Shown: positions 7,775 to 14,894 of the stretch, piece after piece | How the letters are laid out: every line of letters starts with the position of its first letter | Position numbering within the stretch: the stretch's first letter is position 1 | Assembly (NCBI GenBank): GCA_030803735.1 | Contig: JAURUC010000001.1 | Coordinates: 3,489,501 to 3,553,500, forward strand | Direction of reading: 5' to 3' | Source of the DNA: Actinopolyspora lacussalsi | GTDB lineage: Bacteria; Actinomycetota; Actinomycetes; Mycobacteriales; Pseudonocardiaceae | DNA: 64,000 bases | Position numbers and translations under genes: made by a program | Notes under the pieces: model-generated | What the model was told of the DNA's origin: nothing | Seen by the model: the letters and a program-made list of their open reading frames with translations, nothing else | Databases searched by the model: none

Positions 7775-8746
7775 TCACCCGCGCGCGGGTTCGGTCGTCT
7801 CGGTGTCCGGGTCCTCGCTGCCGCTGGGCCTGCGGGACCAGAACGACGCCACCGCCGCACCGGAGAGGTTGTGCCAGACGGAGAACAGCGCGGCGGGCAA
7901 CGCGGCCAGCGGGGTGAAGTGCGCGGTGGCCAGGCTCGCGGCCAGCCCGGAGTTCTGCATCCCGACCTCGACGCCGATGGCGCGGCGGGACGCCTCGTCC
8001 AACCCGGCCAGCCTGGCCGCGCCGTAGCCGAGCAGCAGCCCGAAGGCGTTGTGCAGCACCACCGCCAACAGCAGCAGCGCACCCACCGAGGCGAGCGTGC
8101 TCGCGTTGGCGCCGACCACTGCCGCCACCACGACGACGATGCCGAGCACCGAGACCAGCGGCAGCAGCGGCAACACCCGCTCGACCAACCTCGGCAGCGC
8201 CGCACGGATCGCGATGCCGAGCACCACCGGAATCAGCACGACCTTGACGATCGACCAGAACAGGCCGATGAAGTCCACCGGCAGGCTGGAACCGGCCAGC
8301 CACAGCACCAGCAGCGGGGTGAGCAACGGAGCCAGCAGGGTGGACACCGAGGTCATGGTCACCGACAGCGCGACGTGCCCCCTGGAGAGGTAGACGACCA
8401 CATTGGACGCCGTGCCGCCCGGGGTGGACCCCACCAGGATCATGCCCGCCAGCAGCGCGGCGGAGAAGCCGAAGGCGCTGCCGATGGCCCAACCGGCCAG
8501 CGGCATCACCAGGTACTGCGCCACCAGCCCGATCAACACCGCCCACGGCCTGCGCAGCACCAACGAGAAGTCCCGGGCGCGCAGCGTGAGCCCCATGCCG
8601 AACATGATCACACCGAGCAGCGGGGTGATGGCGGGGGAGAGCGTGCTGGTGGCGCCGGGAAGCAGCATCCCCACGACACCGCCCAGCAGCACCAGCAACG
8701 CGAACCAACTGCCGACGAAATCCGCGGCGCGACGCAGCACACTCAT
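7775..8746 (-). CDS. Bile acid:sodium symporter (BASS) family transporter
   Basis: A 323-residue membrane protein with about nine or ten hydrophobic helices. Family hallmarks are FGMGLTLRARDF, STPGGTASNVVVYLSRGHVALS (the sodium/substrate-site region) and GVEVGMQNSGLAASLA. BASS proteins couple sodium entry to uptake of organic anions such as bile acids, pantoate or pyruvate; the substrate here is not predictable. GGAGG ten bases upstream of ATG 8746 supports that start over a longer reading from 8791. The C-terminal tail is hydrophilic and acidic. Confidence 0.88.
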   Translation of the reverse strand: MSVLRRAADFVGSWFALLVLLGGVVGMLLPGATSTLSPAITPLLGVIMFGMGLTLRARDFSLVLRRPWAVLIGLVAQYLVMPLAGWAIGSAFGFSAALLAGMILVGSTPGGTASNVVVYLSRGHVALSVTMTSVSTLLAPLLTPLLVLWLAGSSLPVDFIGLFWSIVKVVLIPVVLGIAIRAALPRLVERVLPLLPLVSVLGIVVVVAAVVGANASTLASVGALLLLAVVLHNAFGLLLGYGAARLAGLDEASRRAIGVEVGMQNSGLAASLATAHFTPLAALPAALFSVWHNLSGAAVASFWSRRPSGSEDPDTETTEPARG

Positions 8747-9061
8747 GTCGCCGAAACCTCCCCACCGTGAAAGCGCACCACGGCCGGGCACCGTTCGTCG
8801 GGCTCGACCGAGAAATCCACGACTTTCCTAGCAGGGCGGGTGACCGGTGTAAACGCCGATCCCGATGCGCGGAAAGCGACGAGGCTCACCCCGTGGAAAA
8901 CCGTCCGATCCGCCACGGTGCGGAATTCGATTCGTGCTCGACCGGTGACCGATCGAGTGGAAATGTCCTTCTTTCGGGGCTGGTGCGGATGCCGACGCGG
9001 GGGATCGGCGGCATGCTGATCTCGTCGCAACGGTTTCGAGAGGAATTCGGTCGAGGAAGAG

Positions 9062-9475
9062 ATGAGCACACCGGCCCGCAACTCGCCCTTCGTCGGGCTG
9101 CACTGGGGCACCATCGTGGCGCTGGGGATTCTGGGACTGATCCAACCGGCGCTGGGCATCCTCCGGGTCTACGAGACGCTGGGCAGGCCCTGGAGCCCGA
9201 TAGCGGTCACCGTGCTCGTCGCGGCGGTCTGGGTGGCCGTGGTGGTGCTGCGCAGGACGGCGCGTCCGGTGCTGACGCTGACCATCGTCGGCACGCTGTA
9301 CGGGGTGCTGACGATCGTGCTCAACTGGATCGTGTGGATCGTCTTCTACGGCAGCACGGCGCCACTACCCGGCCCCACGATCGCCAGCATCGTGCTGGCG
9401 AACCTGCTGGGCGGCGCGCTGCTGGGGCTGCTGGCGCTGGTGATCCTGCGAATCATGAGCAGGCGGGGCCATTGA
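9062..9475 (+). CDS. Small integral membrane protein, unknown
   Basis: A 137-residue protein with four predicted membrane helices (about residues 15-35, 45-65, 70-95 and 107-130) and a short basic C-terminus (RIMSRRGH). It starts with ATG after the purine-rich stretch GAGGAAGAG. No family is recognised and no motif suggests an activity. It stands alone, divergent from the BASS gene. Four-helix proteins of this kind are common and poorly characterised in actinobacteria. Confidence 0.65.
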   Translation: MSTPARNSPFVGLHWGTIVALGILGLIQPALGILRVYETLGRPWSPIAVTVLVAAVWVAVVVLRRTARPVLTLTIVGTLYGVLTIVLNWIVWIVFYGSTAPLPGPTIASIVLANLLGGALLGLLALVILRIMSRRGH

Positions 9476-10299
9476 TCGCGCGGTACGCCGCTCGGGATTT
9501 TCCGAGCGGACTGCCGGAACACTTCGGCGAAACCCGTCGTTGATGCTCACCGGGAACGCCCCGAGCACTGCCGACCAGCGGGTCCCCCTTCCGGTCCCGC
9601 GTGGACCCGTAAGGCTGTGAGCCCCCTCGATCACGGGGAGCGCCGCTGACGGCACACCTCTCCCGTGGTCGTGGGGGAGGTGAGACAGCTTTGGTTTCGC
9701 TGCCGGGGTTCGTTCATCCCCGCAGGGGAAACGGCGGGGGTTGTCTCGCCGGAACGATTCAACCGACAGCCGGATTCTCCGTATACCGGAATTGTGACTT
9801 CGGAGCTCACCCCGCGAGCCGGATTAAGGGCTCGCCGGTCCGGGGGTTACGCGCAGCGCGGCGATGATGGGCCGATAATGCGCGAGCATGAGTGCCAGGG
9901 CTTACCAAGTACGGGGCCGGGTCCGCCTAGATCCCGCATTGCCTGACACGCGGACTTCACCCGCTCTAACCGGGGGCAAACGGCTGTGAACCGTCTCCAG
10001 GACGTATCCGACCCGTGACCTGCCTGGATCGGCCACGGCGGAGAGCGCATTCCGTGCTACACTCGGCACTGTTATTTTTCATCTTGGCGGATTGAATATA
10101 ACACGGTTGACCTCCGGTGATCACCGGGGGTCTTCTCGTATCTCACGTTCCGTGCACGGCGAGGCGGGCGAACGAAAACGCCCGACCGGAGCGTTCCGGC
10201 CGAGCGTTCCGAACAATTCACGACCGCCGGGAATCGGCGATCGTGTTTGGCGCTCCTCGAATTCGTCGTTTCGCGGAGCGCGTTCGTCGTTCGCCGCTG
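9476..10299. other. Gene-poor region
   Basis: About 820 bp without a believable gene. A stem of 10 bp (9655-9664 with 9673-9682, one G-T pair) could end the transcript of the membrane-protein gene. The stretch 10060-10110 is unusually AT-rich (TTATTTTTCATC, TTGAATATAACACGG) and may hold a promoter, but no clear -35/-10 pair was found. No tRNA or known structured RNA was recognised. Confidence 0.5.
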
Positions 10300-10401
10300 T
10301 CAGGCGAAACGGTTGGTCTTCACGGCGTCGAGGAATGCCGAGCACTGTGTACCGGTGACGGTGAAGTACCCGGCGACACGGCGAACGAATCGCGTGCGCG
10401 G
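10300..10401 (-). pseudogene. DUF397 C-terminal remnant
   Basis: The minus strand encodes a 33-residue tail ending GYFTVTGTQCSAFLDAVK plus TNRFA and a stop. This resembles the C-terminal motif of DUF397 proteins (x-LTFTPAEW-x-AFLDAVKAGRF). A TAG stop closes the frame just upstream, and no N-terminal WRKSSYS-type motif is present, so only a fragment remains. DUF397 genes normally sit beside Xre-type regulator genes, none of which is nearby. It begins 6 bp beyond the stop of the DUF1048 gene. Confidence 0.4.
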
Positions 10402-10406
10402 CTACG

Positions 10407-10769
10407 TCATCGGCCGGTTCGCTCTGCCTCGATCGCCCGCTCGATGCCACGGAGCAGCCGCTGCCGCTCCTTGTCGGGGGCGTAGCCGCCCTTCGTGTAG
10501 TTGCGGGCGAACTCCTCGACGAACTCCGTTGGCTCGTCCCCGACCAGCTCGCGGATCGGCGTTCCGTCCGACGCGGCCCGCTCGAACAGCTCGGCGAGAT
10601 CCTCGAACTCCGAGATCGCGCTCTCGTTGTCGGCGGGAACGAAATGCATCAGGTACCGCTCGATCGCCTCGACCGCCGTGCGGTAGTCCTCGGGAAGTCG
10701 CCTGATGCGCGCCTTGTACTGCCGGTAGCGCCGCTTGTCTCCGATCAACTTCGAGACAATCATAATCAT
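10407..10769 (-). CDS. DUF1048 family protein
   Basis: A 120-residue soluble, helical and charged protein starting MIMIVSKLIGDKRRYRQYK, typical of DUF1048 proteins, which are regularly encoded right after a PadR regulator. Its start overlaps the padR stop in an ATGA arrangement (10766-10769), and GGGGG lies just upstream, so the two are translationally coupled. The fold is a small helical bundle in characterised relatives; the role is unknown, perhaps partnering or tuning the regulator. A longer reading upstream would overlap padR entirely and is rejected. Confidence 0.85.
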   Translation of the reverse strand: MIMIVSKLIGDKRRYRQYKARIRRLPEDYRTAVEAIERYLMHFVPADNESAISEFEDLAELFERAASDGTPIRELVGDEPTEFVEEFARNYTKGGYAPDKERQRLLRGIERAIEAERTGR

Positions 10770-11095
10770 CTGCCCCCTTCGCGGAGCTGTTCGAGACGTT
10801 CGGAAAGGAATCGCCAGGCCGTCCAGAATTCTTCGAGGTATTCCCTGCCCTGGTCGTTGAGGGAATACACCTTGCGCGGCGGACCTTTTTCCGAGGGAAC
10901 CTTCGTCACGTCGACGAGGCCGCGCTTCTCGACCCTGACGAGCAGCGCGTAGACGGTGCCCTCCGCGATGTCGGAGAACCCCTGGTCCCGCAACCACGCG
11001 GTGATCTCGTAGCCGTACGCGGGTCGACCGGCCAGGATCGCGAGGACGACACCTTCCAGCGTGCCCTTGAGCATCTCCGTCGTCTGCTTGCCCAC
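10766..11095 (-). CDS. PadR family transcriptional regulator
   Basis: A 109-residue winged-helix repressor: LEGVVLAILAGRPAYGYEI, then GTVYALLVRVEKRGLVDV and RKVYSLNDQGREYL are the PadR signature. It lacks the long C-terminal coiled coil, so it is a subfamily-2 type. It is first in a two-gene operon with DUF1048. A 34-bp imperfect dyad at 11117-11150 in its promoter suggests autoregulation, as known for PadR proteins of this class. The ligand is unknown. Confidence 0.92.
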   Translation of the reverse strand: MGKQTTEMLKGTLEGVVLAILAGRPAYGYEITAWLRDQGFSDIAEGTVYALLVRVEKRGLVDVTKVPSEKGPPRKVYSLNDQGREYLEEFWTAWRFLSERLEQLREGGR

Positions 11096-11116
11096 GGCAA
11101 CGCCCCTCTGTCTACT

Positions 11117-11150
11117 CAGTGATACTGACTACCAGTAGATAGTAACACTG
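11117..11150. promoter_or_regulatory. PadR operator candidate
   Basis: Two 17-base halves, CAGTGATACTGACTACC and the complement of AGTAGATAGTAACACTG, match at 13 of 17 positions. The dyad starts 21 bp upstream of the padR start codon. Its AT content and position fit a PadR box that also covers the promoter. Confidence 0.6.
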
Positions 11151-11303
11151 AATAGCGAAGTGGCAAGCCCTCGCGACGAGGGGAACCCGGACCGGACACG
11201 AATCGAGTCCCCTCCCGCGGTCGGGAAGGGACTCGATGAGTCCGGGATTGGACTTCGCGGTGAGCGAGTCGGTGCTCTTCGGCGCGACAGCGCGACCGAA
11301 GAA

Positions 11304-12287
11304 TCAGCCCTGCTTGACCGCGCCCATTCCGTTGCTGGGCAGCACCGGGTAGGCCACCCGCACCCCGGCCTGGTCGAAGCTGTGCTTGAGCCGGGCACGC
11401 AGCGCGCGGCCGAGCGCCCACTGCTCGCCGGGCTTGACCTTGACGATGATCCGCACGGTCACCGAACCGTTGCCGATGCCGATGACCCCGCTGAGGTCGG
11501 GCTTCTCCAGGATCTTGGAGCGGAAGTCGCTGTTGGCGGCGAAGTCCTCGATGGTCGACTCGATCACGCGCTCGGCGTGGGCGATGTCGACGCTGTAGTC
11601 CAGCGGGAGCTCGATGACCGCGTTGGCCCAGTCCTGGTTCATGTTGCAGACCCGCATGATCTCGCCGTTGCGCACGTACCACAGCCCGCCGTTGAGGTCC
11701 CGGATCTTGGTGATGCGCAGCGTCACGGCCTCGACGGTGCCGACGGCGTCGCCCGCGTCGATCACGTCACCCACGCCGTACTGGTCCTCGACCATCATGA
11801 ACACGCCGGACAGGAAGTCCTTCACCAGGCTCTGCGCGCCGAAACCGATGGCGAGCCCGAGCACGCCCGCGCTGGCCAGGATCGGCGCGAGGTTGATGCC
11901 GAACTCGCCGAGGATCATCACGAAGGCCACGCCGAACACGATCGTCGTGGCCACGCTGCGCAGCACCGAACCGATGGTCTGGGCGCGCTGCTGCTGCCGT
12001 TCGCCCGCGTTGTCGGTCTCGGCGCCGTTGCGCCCGACGAGATTCCCCGCCCTGGCGGTGGCCTGGTTGATCCGCTGGTGCGAGCTCACCATCCGCCGCA
12101 CGCCCTGGGTGATCACCCGCCCCAGCACGGCACGCAGCACCACCGCCACGAGCAGGATGATGACGACGTTGACGAATCCGGAGAACAGCGCCCCGGAATT
12201 GTTGTTGAACCAGTTCACCACCGGATCGGTCACGCTCGCCGCGGGCGCGGCGGCGAAACGCGTCGTGGCATTCGCGGCGATCAGCAA
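11304..12287 (-). CDS. MscS family mechanosensitive channel
   Basis: A 327-residue small-conductance channel. Three hydrophobic segments precede the family core: GVLGLAIGFGAQSLVKDFLS (pore helix region), GVFMMVEDQYGVGDVIDA, then the beta domain with VTLRITKIRDLNGGLWYVRNGEI and a C-terminal alpha/beta domain to residue ~325. MscS channels open on membrane stretch and release solutes after osmotic downshock. A charged, Gln-rich insertion lies at about residues 85-105, between helices. It stands alone. The start at 12287 is the first ATG; a shorter form is possible. Confidence 0.92.
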   Translation of the reverse strand: MLIAANATTRFAAAPAASVTDPVVNWFNNNSGALFSGFVNVVIILLVAVVLRAVLGRVITQGVRRMVSSHQRINQATARAGNLVGRNGAETDNAGERQQQRAQTIGSVLRSVATTIVFGVAFVMILGEFGINLAPILASAGVLGLAIGFGAQSLVKDFLSGVFMMVEDQYGVGDVIDAGDAVGTVEAVTLRITKIRDLNGGLWYVRNGEIMRVCNMNQDWANAVIELPLDYSVDIAHAERVIESTIEDFAANSDFRSKILEKPDLSGVIGIGNGSVTVRIIVKVKPGEQWALGRALRARLKHSFDQAGVRVAYPVLPSNGMGAVKQG

Positions 12288-12510
12288 CGAAACGACCTTT
12301 CTCGCGTGTGAGACAGCTGTGACGGCTCGCGCGACTCACCCGAACAGCGGAGCGCGGCACCTGAACAGAGGAGCGCATCCTGAGCCGTTTTCACGATCGA
12401 GCGGCGTTCATCCTGCCAAGGACATCACGAAATGGCAAAAACCGGTATCGCCGCACCGAAAACCGGATTCACCACGCGAAAAGCGAACATCCACCGAAGT
12501 CGGGCGTGCT

Positions 12511-12894
12511 TCAGAGCTGCGCGAACAACGCGACGGTTCCCAGCCCGAGCCCCGCTGCCGCCACACCACCGAGAACCGTCCCCAGCACGTACCGGGCAGC
12601 GTGCGAACGCGCGCCGGAGGTGTAGAGCCGGACGGTGTCCTGCCCGAACGTGCTGAACGTGGTCAACGCGCCGCACAGCCCCACCACCAGCAGAGTGCGC
12701 AGACCGGGGGAACCGAAACCGTCGAACACGGCAGCACCGCCCGCAAACAGCGCGATCAGGAACGAGCCCACCACGTTGACCGTGAACGTGCCCCAGGGAA
12801 AGGCGGAACCGTGACCGCGCCGCACGCCCAGGTCGATCCCGTAGCGCAGCACCGCGCCCGCCGCTCCGCCGAGCGCCACCAGCAGCAGGGTCAT
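12511..12894 (-). CDS. crcB: CrcB/Fluc fluoride channel subunit 2
   Basis: A 127-residue four-helix Fluc protein: LRYGIDLG, FTVNVVGSFLIALF (with the conserved Asn) and CGALTTFSTFGQDTVRL, which carries the phenylalanine-box pattern of the fluoride pore. Fluc channels export toxic fluoride as dual-topology dimers; two adjacent genes usually mean an obligate heterodimer. Its ATG overlaps the stop of the first crcB by one base (TGATG at 12892-12896), giving tight coupling. Longer upstream readings are out of family. Confidence 0.93.
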   Translation of the reverse strand: MTLLLVALGGAAGAVLRYGIDLGVRRGHGSAFPWGTFTVNVVGSFLIALFAGGAAVFDGFGSPGLRTLLVVGLCGALTTFSTFGQDTVRLYTSGARSHAARYVLGTVLGGVAAAGLGLGTVALFAQL

Positions 12895-13367
12895 CACGAC
12901 TCCGTTCCAGGGGCGGTGTCGGGGACGTTGTCGGGGGCGGCACCGGGACCGCGTCGCCGCGCACGCGCGACGACCGTCCTGGCCAGCATCGCGCCGCAGA
13001 TCACCGCGGGCAGCGCCAGCAGCACCGTCAGCAGCAGGTACAGCGCGGCGTGGAGCGGCTGTCCGGTGGCCAGCAGGCCGCCCGCATCGGCCAGATAGCT
13101 GGAGAAGGTGGTGAAACCACCCAGCAACCCGACTCCGAAGAACGGCCGCAACAGGTGGTGTGGCTCGCCCGCTTCGAGGAACACGGTGAAGGCACCGATG
13201 ACCAGACACCCCAGCACGTTGACGGTCAGGGTGGGCCAGACGGCACCGCCGTCGGCGTGCGGCAGTGCGAGCGAGACGCCGTAGCGCAGCGACGATCCCA
13301 GCGCTCCGCCGAGTGCGACGGCGGCGAGTACCCGCGACCGGTGCGCGATCAGGGCGTTGGGCAACAC
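12894..13367 (-). CDS. crcB: CrcB/Fluc fluoride channel subunit 1
   Basis: A 157-residue partner of the downstream subunit: GSSLRYGVSLA, LTVNVLGCLVIGAF and GLLGGFTTFSSYLADA match the family, and the last 20 residues are a hydrophilic tail. The GTG start at 13367 follows AGGGAG closely. That ribosome binding region can be hidden in a 9-bp hairpin whose other arm is the 3' end of a fluoride riboswitch, so translation of both subunits should rise when fluoride binds. The opposite or mixed membrane topology of the pair is expected from the family. Confidence 0.92.
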   Translation of the reverse strand: MLPNALIAHRSRVLAAVALGGALGSSLRYGVSLALPHADGGAVWPTLTVNVLGCLVIGAFTVFLEAGEPHHLLRPFFGVGLLGGFTTFSSYLADAGGLLATGQPLHAALYLLLTVLLALPAVICGAMLARTVVARARRRGPGAAPDNVPDTAPGTES

Positions 13368-13372
13368 GGACT

Positions 13373-13453
13373 CCCTACCCGGAGGTTCTCGAACGGGTAG
13401 GGACCGTCGGCGAAGCGAACCCCGCGGTTGGTTCCGGCGGGCCCCACCGCCGG
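13373..13453 (-). ncRNA. Fluoride riboswitch (crcB motif) with SD-pairing hairpin
   Basis: Reading the minus strand from 13453, the RNA has the crcB aptamer layout: stem CCGGCG/CGCCGG around GTGGGGCC, a second stem with a TTCG loop, then GACGGTCCCTACC. GGGGCC can pair with GGTCCC as the pseudoknot. The long-range A-U pair (A6-U38 of the Thermotoga aptamer) is here G-C, a compensated change. The 3' end CCCTACCCG (13394-13402) is fully complementary to CGGGTAGGG (13373-13381), which borders the GTG start and overlaps the AGGGAG ribosome binding site. This gives a simple on-switch at translation. Assignment rests on sequence, structure and the crcB genes downstream. Confidence 0.8.
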
Positions 13454-13579
13454 GATCCGCTCGCGCGGACCACGGCCAGTGTAGCGATCCGGAGCGCTAG
13501 AACACCTCGGAAAGCGACGTGACACACAGCGGAACCGACGAACAACGGGACAGTCGGACTGACTCACGGCGAGGCGCTG

Positions 13580-13611
13580 ACTCACGGGGGTACTTACTCA
13601 CGGGGGTACTT
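13580..13611. repeat. 16-bp tandem repeat, two copies
   Basis: ACTCACGGGGGTACTT occurs twice without a gap, followed by a third partial unit. It lies just outside the 3' end of the CPBP protease gene. No function is suggested; slippage is the likely origin. Confidence 0.8.
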
Positions 13612-13628
13612 ACTCACGAAGTGCTCGC

Positions 13629-14588
13629 TCAGGACGGCGTGGGCTCGGCCGCGAAGCCCGAACGACGGCGGCGGTAGGCCAGCACGGCGATCACCAGCAG
13701 GCAGAGCAGCACGACGGTGGTGGGCAACCCGCCCTCGATGCCGAAGGCACCGCCGTTGAGCAACGCGCTGCCGCCCTCGGCGGGGCGCGTGTCGGCGAGC
13801 GTGGCCGTGAGGTTCATGCCGGACACCTCGACGCCGTAGACGTTGCCCTGGCACCAGTTCCACACCGTGTGGAAGGCGCACACACCCCACAAGCCGCCCT
13901 CGGCCAGCGCCCAGTACGCCAGCACGAACGAGATCAGCACCAGGTTCAGCAGCGGCAGCGGACCGAAACCGGTATTGAGGCCGTGCAGCAGGGTGAACAC
14001 CACCGCCTGTGAGACCAGCGCGGCCGTGAGCCCCCACTTTCGCCAGGTGACCTGCATCAGGTAGCCGCGGGTGAGGATCTCCTCCGTGCTCGCCTGCACC
14101 ACGAAGCCCAGCAACGTCAGCGCGAGCACGCCCACGATCGCGTAGCCCGCCCCCGAGCTCTCGAACACGAGTTGGTCCGCCGCGACGTTGCCCAGCACGA
14201 GCACGCTGATCGCCAGCAGGGCGACCCCCGCACCCAGTGACGCGGAACGAACCGGACTCCGGGAGGGCAGGAACCCGACGCTGCCGAACGGCCTGCCCTC
14301 CTTGAGCGGCAACCACAGCACCAGCCCCAGCACGGAACCGATGAATCCGCAGGTCAGGGCCACCTGAGAGGCGAGACCGAGGCGCATGCTGGTCAGGAGG
14401 GACAGATCACCGGTGAACACCACCGCCATCGCGAAGGCGATGGCGCTGACGATCTGCCCGAGCACGAAACAGCCGAGCACCACCAGGATCCCGACCACCG
14501 CGCCGGTCGGGCGGCGTGCACGCAGTATTCCCCGGAGCAGCGGGGATGCCGGGCGGGTTGCTCCGTCTACGGCTTCTGAAGTGTCCAC
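13629..14588 (-). CDS. CPBP (CAAX/Abi) family intramembrane metalloprotease
   Basis: A 319-residue protein with about eight hydrophobic helices. The glutamate motif EEILTRGY (Glu169, Glu170, Arg174), His202 in LLHGLN and His240 in HTVWN are the metal-binding residues of the CPBP family. Relatives cut prenylated or other membrane peptides, and some protect against bacteriocins. After the last catalytic motif comes a 40-residue extracytoplasmic stretch and a final helix. It is solitary, so the substrate cannot be inferred. All key residues are intact. Confidence 0.87.
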   Translation of the reverse strand: MDTSEAVDGATRPASPLLRGILRARRPTGAVVGILVVLGCFVLGQIVSAIAFAMAVVFTGDLSLLTSMRLGLASQVALTCGFIGSVLGLVLWLPLKEGRPFGSVGFLPSRSPVRSASLGAGVALLAISVLVLGNVAADQLVFESSGAGYAIVGVLALTLLGFVVQASTEEILTRGYLMQVTWRKWGLTAALVSQAVVFTLLHGLNTGFGPLPLLNLVLISFVLAYWALAEGGLWGVCAFHTVWNWCQGNVYGVEVSGMNLTATLADTRPAEGGSALLNGGAFGIEGGLPTTVVLLCLLVIAVLAYRRRRSGFAAEPTPS

Positions 14589-14894
14589 TGTGCCTCAACC
14601 TGGATCGGGAACGCGGTGACGACATTGTCCCGTGGAGCGGCGAGGGACGGGAAAGCACCGTGCCGGTCGTGTCGGACGGCTAAACCCACCGTTCGCACAC
14701 CAGCACTGCGGGAAGACGTGATCACGGGTACCGACCGAAGAAAATACCCCCGGCGCGTGCTGAGCACTGGCTGACCGGGGGCTACGTCCGACAGATAGCG
14801 CTCGGACGGGGGTGGATGCACAGGCCTGAACGAGTTCCGGATGACCGGGCCGTTGTGAGTCGAAAACGCGGCAGCGCCGAGCACGAAGGGCGTG
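14589..14894. other. Intergenic region
   Basis: A 306-bp gap between the start of the CPBP gene and the end of the M48 gene. It should hold the CPBP promoter. Nothing else is recognisable. Confidence 0.4.

Noticed and set aside
5727..8765. Very long minus-strand open frame antisense to GH9 and BASS genes
   Set aside because: It is a GC-rich shadow of the GH9 gene and changes character outside it; it has no family resemblance and would overlap two well supported genes.
9625..9735. Short strings resembling type I-E CRISPR repeats (GTTCATCCCCGC, CGGGGAGCGCC)
   Set aside because: Each occurs once and there is no regular repeat-spacer pattern or cas gene.
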